Origin: Streptomyces tateyamensis
Lineage (GTDB): Bacteria > Actinomycetota > Actinomycetes > Streptomycetales > Streptomycetaceae
Length of the DNA stretch: 40,667 nt
Assembly (NCBI RefSeq): GCF_003205575.1
Contig: NZ_PYBW01000008.1
Coordinates: 1-40,667, forward strand
Reading direction: 5' to 3'
Under the pieces are notes generated by a model. That model was given only the letters and a program-made list of their open reading frames with translations, searched no databases and had not been told where the DNA came from. The position numbers and the translations under genes were made by a program. Positions 14,887 through 21,850 of this stretch are shown here, one piece after another. Position 1 is the stretch's first letter. Each line of letters starts with the position of its first letter.

Positions 14887-16092
14887 TCAGATCGAGGCGT
14901 AGCGGTTGGCGGGGCGCGGCAGGCCGAGCAGTCCGCGCAGGGAGCGCGCCTGGTACGCGGTGCGGAAGGCGCCGCGGCGCTGCAACTCGGGTACCAGGCG
15001 GCGGGTGATCTGTTCCAGGTCGTACGGGAGGGCGCCCGGCCGCAGTCGGAATCCCGTGAGTCCGGCCAGTTGCCACTCCTGCAGGAGGTCGGCGAGTTCC
15101 ACCGACGTCCCGGTGAAGACGAGTGCGTCGCCGGTGTACTCGAAGCCGGCGCGCTCGTCGAGGCGGGCCTTGCGGCCGGCAGCGGCGCCGGGAGCGTCGT
15201 CGAGGAAGACCACCAGGTCGCCGAAGACGTGCACCGTCGCATCGGTTCGGCCTGCGGCGGCCTGGGCGTCGCGGATCTCGGAGACGATCGCCCGGGCCTG
15301 CCCGCCGTCGTGCGGGGTGACGAAGCCGAGGTCGGCCGAGCTGCCGACCAGCCGGAAGGGTTCGTCCCGGTGCGCCAACGCGGCGACCACGGGCTGGCCC
15401 TGCGGCGGACGCGGGGTGATCGACGGCCCCCGAACGCTGAACCTGGCGCCCTCGAAGTCGATGTAGTGAAGCTTGGCGCGATCGACGAAGCGGCCGCTGG
15501 CGACGTCGCGGATCTCGGCGTCGTCCTCCCAGCTGTCCCACAGCCGGCGCAGGACCTCGACGTAGTCGCCGGCCTCGGCGAAGAGGTCGCGGAGCAGGTC
15601 CCGTCCCGCCGGTGAGTCGAGGTCCTCGAGTCGCAGTGGCGGCAGCGAACGGCGGCCGAAGTGCGCGGCCTCGTCGGCGCGGCCGCAGACCCTGACCTGG
15701 ACCCCGGCGCGTCCGGTGCTCACGTGGTCGAGGGTGGCGATCGCTTTGGAGAGGTGGAACGGCTCGGTGTGGGTGACCACCGCGACCGGGACCAGTCCGA
15801 TGTGCCGGGTCAGCGGCGCGATCCGGGCGGCGACGAGGACCGCGTCCAGCCGGCCGCGCACCTGGTCGGTCTGTTCGTCCGGCTCGAAGGGACGGGAGGA
15901 CTGCAGGCCCAGCGAGTCCTCGATGGTCACCAGGTCCAGCAGGCCCCGCTCGGCCTCGGTGGCCAGATCGGTCCAGTACCGCGCGGTGAACAGTTCGTCG
16001 GGCCGGGCGTCGGGCTCGCGCCAGGCCGCGGGATGCCAGCCGGCGCCGTCCAGGGCGACGGCCAGGTGAAGGGGTGAACGGGCGTCAGACAC
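14887..16092 (-). CDS. NtaA/SnaA-like FMN-dependent monooxygenase
   Basis: 401 residues from the GTG at 16092. It is an LLM-class enzyme of the nitrilotriacetate/dibenzothiophene-sulfone type. It has LHLAVALDGAGWHP at the start, LVTIEDSLGLQSSRP, APLTRHIGLVPVAVVTHTEP, HVSTGRAGVQVRVCGR (the family GRAGWNxV strand, altered), and the diagnostic end RRLVPELQRRGAFRTAYQAR. It uses FMNH2 and O2, probably to cleave a C-S or C-N bond. It is the first structural gene after a SAM-IV riboswitch and leader peptide, so it should be made when S-adenosylmethionine is low. The sequence is slightly shorter than typical NtaA (about 440). Confidence 0.85.
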   Translation of the reverse strand: MSDARSPLHLAVALDGAGWHPAAWREPDARPDELFTARYWTDLATEAERGLLDLVTIEDSLGLQSSRPFEPDEQTDQVRGRLDAVLVAARIAPLTRHIGLVPVAVVTHTEPFHLSKAIATLDHVSTGRAGVQVRVCGRADEAAHFGRRSLPPLRLEDLDSPAGRDLLRDLFAEAGDYVEVLRRLWDSWEDDAEIRDVASGRFVDRAKLHYIDFEGARFSVRGPSITPRPPQGQPVVAALAHRDEPFRLVGSSADLGFVTPHDGGQARAIVSEIRDAQAAAGRTDATVHVFGDLVVFLDDAPGAAAGRKARLDERAGFEYTGDALVFTGTSVELADLLQEWQLAGLTGFRLRPGALPYDLEQITRRLVPELQRRGAFRTAYQARSLRGLLGLPRPANRYASI

Positions 16093-16221
16093 GGGTGTAC
16101 CGCTTCCTTCGGATGGGTGTCTCGGCCGGGGCGACGCGGCACGCCGAACGGCGGCCCCTGCGGTAACGGGACCGGGGCGGTTCGGTGTTCGGGTTCGGGG
16201 TCCGGGTCCGGCGAGAGCCGG

Positions 16222-16407
16222 CTAGGCGGCGTTGCGCGGTGCGCGGGCGAGCCGCACGGGGGCGTTCGCGTTCGCCGGACACAGCGCGGTGGCGACGCGC
16301 TGCAGATCGATGTGGCGCCGCGAGTACGTGGTGGCGACCCGACACCGCGCCTTCACCGTGACGACCTTCAGCGTGAGGGCCGCAGGCCGCTCGAGGGTGT
16401 TCCGCAC
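16222..16407 (-). CDS. Putative sulfur-type leader peptide upstream of the monooxygenase operon
   Basis: 61 residues from a GTG at 16407 preceded by GGAGG; an in-frame GTG at 16356 would give 44. The core TYSRRHIDLQRVATALC matches the streptomycete leader-peptide signature (R-R/x-H-[IV]-D-L-x-R-V-x-x-A-x-C) found before sulfur-metabolism genes. It lies between the SAM-IV riboswitch and the first monooxygenase gene. Translation past the Cys codon could sense charged tRNA-Cys, adding a second layer of control. The 19-residue extension after the Cys is longer than usual. Confidence 0.7.
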   Translation of the reverse strand: MRNTLERPAALTLKVVTVKARCRVATTYSRRHIDLQRVATALCPANANAPVRLARAPRNAA

Positions 16408-16439
16408 TGTCGTCACCTCCGTCCCGATCGGCCGCACCG

Positions 16440-16557
16440 GCTCGAACTCGCGCTTGCGGCGCCGCTTTCGGCTCCGCCGGGTCGTCACCTGGAGCACCCC
16501 GCCGCGTGGGAGGGTTGCCGTGCAGCGAGCCAGGGCTTGACGCTGACACTCATGACC
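16440..16557 (-). promoter_or_regulatory. SAM-IV riboswitch (minus strand)
   Basis: On the minus strand the RNA starts GGTCATGAGTGTCAGCG, continues with AAGCCCTGGCTCGCTG, the conserved core CGGCAACCCTCCCACGCGG and GGGGTGCTCCAGGTGACGAC, and ends in a GCAAGCGCGAG element. This order of conserved blocks is that of the actinobacterial SAM-IV class, which binds S-adenosylmethionine and turns off sulfur and methionine genes. It precedes the leader peptide and FMN monooxygenases. Recognition is from memory of the consensus; a covariance-model hit would settle it. Confidence 0.85.
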
Positions 16558-16564
16558 TGGGTGA

Positions 16565-16594
16565 ACCGTAACCCGCCATCCGTGTCCGGCACAA
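16565..16594 (-). promoter_or_regulatory. Candidate promoter for the monooxygenase unit
   Basis: Minus-strand -35 TTGTGC (16594-16589) and -10 TACGGT (16570-16565) with 18-bp spacing place the transcript start at about 16558, right at the riboswitch 5' end. Positional agreement is the main support. Confidence 0.5.
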
Positions 16595-16760
16595 TCCTGC
16601 AAGGATCAGCACGGACGGCGCCGCCGGTATTTCCGCGGGCCGAACTCTGGTCGAATATCATTGCTACTAAGGCAAGTTGATGGTTCCGCAGGAAATGGAC
16701 GCCGTGCCGCGGCGCTGGGCGACCGCGCCGGCCCACCTGATCCCAGCCCCTGGGCAGACG

Positions 16761-16790
16761 TTGACACTCCTCGCGGAGTGCGCCTAACTT
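16761..16790 (+). promoter_or_regulatory. Promoter for the ABC importer unit
   Basis: A perfect -35 TTGACA (16761-16766) and -10 TAACTT (16785-16790) are spaced by 18 bp, predicting a start near 16797, just ahead of the riboswitch. The spacer holds a small dyad, ACTCC-TCGC-GGAGT, possibly an operator. Confidence 0.7.
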
Positions 16791-16804
16791 TTGCCCACCA
16801 GAAC

Positions 16805-16915
16805 GGTCATGAGTGTCAGCGAAAAGCCATGGCCTGCGGCACGGCAACCCTCCCACGCGGCTGGGGTGCCCCAGGTGACGACCGGACCGAACGACGATCG
16901 GTAAGCGCGAGGCCC
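16805..16915 (+). promoter_or_regulatory. SAM-IV riboswitch (plus strand)
   Basis: GGTCATGAGTGTCAGCG opens the element, followed by AAGCCATGGCCTGCGG, CGGCAACCCTCCCACGCGG, GGGGTGCCCCAGGTGACGAC and a distal GGTAAGCGCGAGG. Over its first 80 nt it aligns with the minus-strand copy at 16440-16557 with few differences, so the two form a large imperfect inverted repeat across the divergent promoters. It should repress the ABC importer unit when S-adenosylmethionine is plentiful. Confidence 0.87.
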
Positions 16916-16929
16916 CCGCTAGGGGCGGA

Positions 16930-17082
16930 ATGGCGACGGTGACGGCGATGTACGCAGGTCCGGGGATGACCGCATGGCGCCGCCACGGCCGCGTCGCGGC
17001 GTTCCTGAGCCGCCACATCGACCTTCTTCGGGTCAGCAGCGCACTGTGTCCCGTCTGCAGCAGTGCCCGCTGTCAGGCCTGA
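16930..17082 (+). CDS. Putative Cys-rich leader peptide upstream of the ABC importer
   Basis: 50 residues from ATG 16930; in-frame ATGs at 16948 and 16966 are alternatives, and the last gives 38 residues. The core FLSRHIDLLRVSSALC is the streptomycete sulfur leader-peptide signature, and it is followed by PVCSSARCQA, giving three Cys codons close to the stop. It sits directly after the SAM-IV riboswitch. Stalling at Cys codons when cysteine is scarce would let the ribosome report cysteine supply independently of SAM. Confidence 0.75.
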   Translation: MATVTAMYAGPGMTAWRRHGRVAAFLSRHIDLLRVSSALCPVCSSARCQA

Positions 17083-17098
17083 CACTTCCCGCCTGACG

Positions 17099-17219
17099 CC
17101 TTCCCTGACGCACGCCGTTCCCGACGGCCGTCTTCCCTGACGCACGCCTTTCCCGACGGCGCTCTTCCCTGACGCACGCCTTTCCCGACGGCCGTCTTCC
17201 CTGACGCACGTCCTTTCGG
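17099..17219. repeat. Four tandem 32-bp repeats in the 5' leader of the ABC unit
   Basis: The unit TCTTCCCTGACGCACGCC plus TTTCCCGACGGCCG occurs three times with one to four changes and once truncated. A 10-bp palindrome, GACGGCCGTC, spans two of the three unit junctions. It lies between the leader-peptide stop and the permease start, so it is transcribed. There are no spacers, so it is not CRISPR. It may form successive hairpins acting in attenuation, or be a binding array. Confidence 0.8.
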
Positions 17220-17343
17220 CCTGCTCCCCTCGTCCACACCGCCCGTGACGGGGCATGCTCCGGCACGCCCCGGGTGGTCCTCGCCCCGCTGTGCGGCCAA
17301 TTCCCGGCGCGGGCGCGGCAAAGGCATTCGCTGGAGTCCCTGA

Positions 17344-18390
17344 ATGAGTGAGTCCCTGCTCCCCGCCGTGCCACCGGGCACGACGTATCCGCCTGCGACG
17401 GAGCTACCCCGACCTCCCACCCCCGCGCCGGCCGACGCCGTCGAAGGGGCGGTCGACCCCGAGCGGGCCGCCCGCCCGGTCTCGGCGCAGCGAGTCCTCC
17501 CGCTGCGGCACCCTGGCCGCTGGATCACCAGCGCGATCGTGGTGGTGCTGGGCGCCCAGATCGCGCACGGGCTGGTGACCAACCCGTTCTACCAGTGGGC
17601 CCGCTTCCAGTACTGGTTCGTGCGTCCAGTGATCACCGACGGCCTGTTCATCACCCTGGAGGTGACGGCCTACAGCGCCGTGCTGGGGCTGCTGGGCGGC
17701 GTCCTGCTCGCGCTCGCAAGGCTCTCCCGCAGCCCGGTGCTCAGGGCGATCAGCTGGCTCTACATCTGGCTGTTCCGCTCGGTGCCACTGATCGTGGTCC
17801 TGCTCTTCCTCTACAACTTCAGTGCGCTCTACCGCACGTTGAGCCTCGGCGTGCCCTTCGGGGCCGCCTTCCTGCACTTCGACGAGTCGAAGCTGGCCAC
17901 GGACCTCGTGGTGGCGGTCGTCGGGCTCAGCCTCAACGAGGCCGCCTACGCCGCCGAGGTGGTGCGGGCCGGCATCCTCTCCGTCGACCAGGGCCAGCAC
18001 GAAGCGGCGGCCGCCCTCGGACTGCCCAGGCGCTACCAGTTCGCCCGGATCGTCTTCCCGCAGGCGCTGCGGGCCGTCATCCCCTCCTATGTCAACCAGC
18101 TCATCGGCCTGGTGAAGAGCACCTCCCTGGTCTTCTACGTCTCGCTGCTCGACCTCTTCGGCTCCGTCCAGAGCATGGGCAGCACCTATCCGGGCGACAT
18201 CGTCCCGCTGCTGCTGGTCGCCACCGTCTGGTACGTGATCCTCACCAGCGTGATCTCGGTCATCCAGTTCTACCTGGAGCGCCACTACTCGCGCGGCGCG
18301 CTGCGCACTCTCCCGCCCACCCCGTTGCAGCGGTTGCGTGTCGGCCTGTTCGCCCTGCGGGCGCGTGTCCGGAGGGAGACGGCGATATGA
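17344..18390 (+). CDS. Polar amino-acid-type ABC transporter permease
   Basis: 348 residues from ATG 17344. A Pro-rich cytoplasmic head of about 55 residues precedes a HisM/GlnP-type permease fold of five to six helices, with FITLEVTAYSAVLGLLGG, RSVPLIVVLLFLYNF and the EAA loop EAAAALGLPRRYQFARIVFP that contacts the ATPase. The head and a run of about 30 basic residues at the end make it longer than usual permeases of this type (220-280). It is one gene for what is normally a homodimer or pair. SAM-IV plus leader control points to cystine, cysteine or methionine import, although the fold alone says only polar amino acid. Confidence 0.88.
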   Translation: MSESLLPAVPPGTTYPPATELPRPPTPAPADAVEGAVDPERAARPVSAQRVLPLRHPGRWITSAIVVVLGAQIAHGLVTNPFYQWARFQYWFVRPVITDGLFITLEVTAYSAVLGLLGGVLLALARLSRSPVLRAISWLYIWLFRSVPLIVVLLFLYNFSALYRTLSLGVPFGAAFLHFDESKLATDLVVAVVGLSLNEAAYAAEVVRAGILSVDQGQHEAAAALGLPRRYQFARIVFPQALRAVIPSYVNQLIGLVKSTSLVFYVSLLDLFGSVQSMGSTYPGDIVPLLLVATVWYVILTSVISVIQFYLERHYSRGALRTLPPTPLQRLRVGLFALRARVRRETAI

Positions 18391-19172
18391 GCACCCAGAC
18401 TCCGAACGGGCGGCCCGCCGCGGTCGAGGTGCGCGACGTGCACAAGTGGTACGGCGCCCACCGCGTCCTCGACGGGATCGACCTGACGGTGGCGGCCGGT
18501 GAGGTCACGGCCGTCATCGGGCCGTCCGGCTCCGGCAAGTCCACCCTGCTCCGGGTGATCAACCACCTGGAGAAGCCCGAGATCGGCCATGTCAGTCTCA
18601 ACGGCGAACTGATCGGCGTGCGCCGGCACGGGGAACGCCTGAAGGAACTGAGCGAGCGGGTGATCCTCGCCCAGCGCAGCCGGATCGGCTTCGTCTTCCA
18701 GAACTTCAACCTCTTCCCGCACCTGACCGTCCTGGACAACGTGGCTGCCGCCCCGGTGGCGACCGGGCTGCTGCGCAAGCCGCAGGCGCAGGAGCTTGCG
18801 CACACCCTGCTCGCACGGGTGGGGCTGGCCGACCGGACCGGCGCCTATCCCCGGCAGCTGTCCGGCGGGCAGCAGCAGCGGGTGGCCATCGCCCGTGCCC
18901 TCGCGCTGCGGCCGGGCGTCATCCTCTTCGACGAACCAACCTCCGCGCTGGACCCGGAACTTGTCGGCGAGGTGCTGGCTGTCATCAGGGACCTGGCGAC
19001 CAGTGGCAGCACCCTCGTCATCGTCACCCACGAGATCGGCTTCGCCCGCGAGGTCGCCGACCGCATCGTCTTCATCGACGGCGGCCGGATCGTCGAGCAG
19101 GGCCCGCCCGACCAGGTGTTGGACGACCCGCGGCATCCGCGCACCAGGGAGTTCCTGAGCAGGGTCCTCTGA
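18387..19172 (+). CDS. Amino-acid ABC transporter ATP-binding protein
   Basis: 261 residues; ATG overlaps the permease stop (ATGA). All ABC motifs are intact: Walker A GPSGSGKST, Q-loop FVFQNFNLFPHLTV, signature LSGGQQQR, Walker B VILFDEPTSALDP and the switch His in VIVTHEIGFA. The sequence is typical of the GlnQ/HisP/TcyC-type group that energises polar amino-acid uptake. It drives the permease before it with the lipoprotein encoded after it. Confidence 0.93.
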   Translation: MSTQTPNGRPAAVEVRDVHKWYGAHRVLDGIDLTVAAGEVTAVIGPSGSGKSTLLRVINHLEKPEIGHVSLNGELIGVRRHGERLKELSERVILAQRSRIGFVFQNFNLFPHLTVLDNVAAAPVATGLLRKPQAQELAHTLLARVGLADRTGAYPRQLSGGQQQRVAIARALALRPGVILFDEPTSALDPELVGEVLAVIRDLATSGSTLVIVTHEIGFAREVADRIVFIDGGRIVEQGPPDQVLDDPRHPRTREFLSRVL

Positions 19173-19267
19173 TCCCTGCGACGTCGGCGAAACCCGCCGG
19201 CGCCACCTGATCCACCGCCCGTTCGGGCACACCCACAGACCGGGCACCCACAGACCAAGGAACGAAC

Positions 19268-20290
19268 ATGTCCAAGCTCCGCAGCAGACTCGTCCGCAGC
19301 CTGTCCGCCGGCACTGCCTTCGCCACCCTCACCGTCGGCCTCGCCGCCTGCGGAAGCAGCAGCACCTCGACCACCGCCGCCTCCGGCGACGCCCCAGGCG
19401 GCACCGTCACGGTGGGCGCGCTGTCCAACGGCGCCGCGACGCAGACCGGCATCACGGTCTCCGAGGTCGCATCCATCCGCGCCGAACTGCCCGCCTCGGT
19501 GGTCAAGTCCGGCCAGTTGGTGATCGGCGTCGGAGCACTGCCGGCCGGTTTCGCGCCGCTTGCCTACGTCGGCAGCGACCAGCGGACCCTCACCGGATCC
19601 GAGCCCGACCTCGGCCGCCTGGTGGCGGCGGTCCTCGGACTCAAGCCGGTCGTGAACAACGCGACCTGGGAGAACCTGTTCGTGGGCATCGACAGCGGCA
19701 AGACCGATGTCGGCTTCTCGAACATCACCGACACCGAGGAGCGCAAGAAGAAGTACGAGTTCGCCTCCTACCGCCAGGACAACCTGGCCTTCGAAGTCCT
19801 CAAGAGCAGCCCGTGGAACTTCAACGGCGACTACACGGCCCTGGCCGACAAGACCGTCGCGGTCGGCGCCGGCACCAACCAGGAGAAGATCCTCCTCGGG
19901 TGGCAGGCCGAGCTCCAGGCGGCGGGCAAGCAGCTCACCATCAAGTACTTCCCGGACACCAACAGCACCTACCTGGCGCTGAGCGGCGGGAAGATCGACG
20001 CCTACTTCGGCCCCAACCCCGGTATCGCCTACCAGGTCACCCAGGATGCCAGGACCAGCAACCCGGTGCGCAACGCGGGCACCTTCTCCGGGGCGGGCGC
20101 GACCCTTCAGGGGCTGATCGCCGCGACCGCGAAGAAGGACAGCGGGCTGGCCAAGCCGGTCGCGGACGCGATCAACTACCTGATCGAGAACGGGCAGTAC
20201 GCGAAGTGGCTGGCCGCCTGGAACCTGTCCAACGAGGCGGTGAGCGCCTCGCAGGTCAACCCGCCGGGCCTGCCGCTCAGCAACTCCTGA
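19268..20290 (+). CDS. Amino-acid ABC transporter substrate-binding lipoprotein
   Basis: 340 residues. A lipoprotein signal peptide ends in the lipobox LAAC, so the mature protein is anchored by a lipid-modified Cys. The SBP family 3 fold follows, with GQLVIGVGALPAGFAPLAYV, TGSEPDLGRLVAAVLGLKP, WENLFVGIDSGKTDVGFSNI, DTEERKKKYEFASY and GGKIDAYFGPNPG. It binds the amino acid outside and delivers it to the permease. Sulfur-type regulation suggests cystine or methionine; a different polar solute cannot be excluded from sequence. Confidence 0.9.
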   Translation: MSKLRSRLVRSLSAGTAFATLTVGLAACGSSSTSTTAASGDAPGGTVTVGALSNGAATQTGITVSEVASIRAELPASVVKSGQLVIGVGALPAGFAPLAYVGSDQRTLTGSEPDLGRLVAAVLGLKPVVNNATWENLFVGIDSGKTDVGFSNITDTEERKKKYEFASYRQDNLAFEVLKSSPWNFNGDYTALADKTVAVGAGTNQEKILLGWQAELQAAGKQLTIKYFPDTNSTYLALSGGKIDAYFGPNPGIAYQVTQDARTSNPVRNAGTFSGAGATLQGLIAATAKKDSGLAKPVADAINYLIENGQYAKWLAAWNLSNEAVSASQVNPPGLPLSNS

Positions 20291-20324
20291 CGGCCGGCCA
20301 GCAGGATTGGAGACCCACGGCACC

Positions 20325-20972
20325 GTGTCCACCAGCCTTCACCCACCGCAGCCGCAGAGCCCGACGACACCGCACGTCCTCGACAACCCCGCCTGGGCAG
20401 CGCTCGTCGGCCCGGCCGACCCCCGAGCCTGGGACGACCTCGCCACCCTGGTCGGACCGGGCACGGTCACCCCGGTCACCGGCGCGACCGCACCGCCGGC
20501 CGGGTGGCAGCTCGTGGAGTCCGGGCAGGGCGTGCAACTGGTCGACACCGCGTTGCGGGCCGAACCCGCGCCGGATGCCGTCCGACTCGGTCCCGACGAC
20601 GTACCCGAAGTCCTCGACCTGGTCGCCCGCACCCGGCCGGGCCCGTTCCTGCCCCGTACCGTCGAACTCGGCACCTACCTGGGCCTGCGCGAGGGCGGAA
20701 GGCTCATCGCCATGGCCGGCGAACGCCTGCGCCCGCCCGGCTGGACGGAGATCAGCGCCGTCTGTACCGACCCGCAACACCGCGGCCGCGGGCTGGCCAC
20801 CCGCCTGGTCCGCGCCGTGGCGGCAGGGATCCGGGAACGCGGGGACACCCCGTTCCTTCACGCGGCCGCGTCGAACACCAACGCCATCCGCCTCTACGAG
20901 TCCATCGGCTTCACCCTGCGTCGGCGCACGGCGTTCCTCCTGGTCCGCACCCCGGGCGGCGACGAGGGCTGA
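20325..20972 (+). CDS. GNAT family N-acetyltransferase
   Basis: 215 residues from the GTG at 20325; a TTG at 20307 would add six. The acetyl-CoA fold is clear in EISAVCTDPQHRGRGLATRL, TPFLHAAASNTNAIRLYESI and GFTLRRR. A 90-residue N-terminal half (NPAWAALVGP, LATLVGPGTV) is shared with larger two-domain acetyltransferases. It follows the importer lipoprotein by 34 bp in the same direction, so it is probably in the SAM-IV-controlled unit and may acetylate the imported amino acid or a breakdown product. Confidence 0.82.
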   Translation: MSTSLHPPQPQSPTTPHVLDNPAWAALVGPADPRAWDDLATLVGPGTVTPVTGATAPPAGWQLVESGQGVQLVDTALRAEPAPDAVRLGPDDVPEVLDLVARTRPGPFLPRTVELGTYLGLREGGRLIAMAGERLRPPGWTEISAVCTDPQHRGRGLATRLVRAVAAGIRERGDTPFLHAAASNTNAIRLYESIGFTLRRRTAFLLVRTPGGDEG

Positions 20973-21187
20973 GCGTGGAAACCCGCGACCGAGGCCGGGT
21001 GGAACGCGCGGACTGTCGTTCGAGCACCCGGGAGAGGAAGCTCGGGGAGCCGCTGTCGCTTCTGTACAAGCCCTCCTCCCCGGTGCCTGCGTAGTCTTCC
21101 TGACACAACCGACGGGGTCGGCCGCCCCGGCCGGAGCCTGTCCGGCCAGGGCCGGGCAGGCGGCCCCGAACTCAGCACGGAGGAATC

Positions 21188-21742
21188 ATGCGCAAGGTCG
21201 TTTCGGGTCTGTTCGTGTCGCTCGACGGTGTCGCCCAGGCGCCGAACGAGTGGCAGTTCGCTTTCGACGAGGAGATGGGCGCAGCGCTGGGCAGGACGCT
21301 GGAGACGGCCGACACGATCCTGCTGGGCCGGGTGACCTTCACCGAGTGGGCCGGGTACTGGCCCACGGTGACGGACGGTGAGGACGCCGGCTTCGCCAAG
21401 TGGATCAACGACTCGCCCAAGTACGTCGTCTCGTCCACGCTGGACAGCGTGGACGACTGGGCGAACAGCACGCTCGTCAACGGCGATCTGGCCGCCGCGA
21501 TCGAGCAGCTCAGGGCGGGGGAGGGGAAGGACATCACCGTCGCGGGCAGCCCCACGCTGGTGCGTTCGCTCCTGGAGCAGGACCTGCTGGACGAACTGGT
21601 GCTGCTGATCCACCCGGTGGTGGCCGGCGGGGGCCGCAGGAAGCTGTTCGCCGACGACGCCACCCTGAAGAAGCTGGAGCTGGTCAGTGCTCAGCCGACC
21701 AGCAGCGGTGTGATCATCGCGACCTACCGTCCGACGCGCTGA
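21188..21742 (+). CDS. Dihydrofolate reductase/RibD C-terminal-like protein
   Basis: 184 residues, with GGAGG just before the ATG. The pattern RKVVSGLFVSLDGVAQAP, TADTILLGRVTFTEWAGYWP, KYVVSSTLD, ITVAGSPTLVRSLLEQDLLD and HPVVAGGGRRKLF is that of the common small RibD_C-type reductases of actinobacteria. They are assumed to reduce an NADPH-linked substrate, but physiological roles are mostly unknown. It stands alone after a 215-bp gap and ends before a strong hairpin. Confidence 0.9.
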   Translation: MRKVVSGLFVSLDGVAQAPNEWQFAFDEEMGAALGRTLETADTILLGRVTFTEWAGYWPTVTDGEDAGFAKWINDSPKYVVSSTLDSVDDWANSTLVNGDLAAAIEQLRAGEGKDITVAGSPTLVRSLLEQDLLDELVLLIHPVVAGGGRRKLFADDATLKKLELVSAQPTSSGVIIATYRPTR

Positions 21743-21803
21743 GCACCCGGTCGACGAGGGCACCACATCAGGCGAGGCGAGGCGCGGCGGGCATTGGCCC
21801 GGA

Positions 21804-21833
21804 GGCCGCCTGGTGAGGAGGAACCAGGCGGCC
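21804..21833. terminator. Bidirectional terminator hairpin
   Basis: A perfect 11-bp stem, GGCCGCCTGGT and ACCAGGCGGCC, with an 8-nt loop lies between the convergent reductase and permease genes. No U-tract follows, as is common in actinomycetes. Confidence 0.7.
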
Positions 21834-21850
21834 CGTAGCGGTGGCAGGCA

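Noticed and set aside
16485..17018. 177-residue minus-strand frame across the divergent control region
   Set aside because: It is antisense to the plus-strand SAM-IV element and leader and has no protein-like features.
17099..17219. CRISPR-like array
   Set aside because: The 32-bp units are directly contiguous with no unique spacers and no cas genes are nearby.
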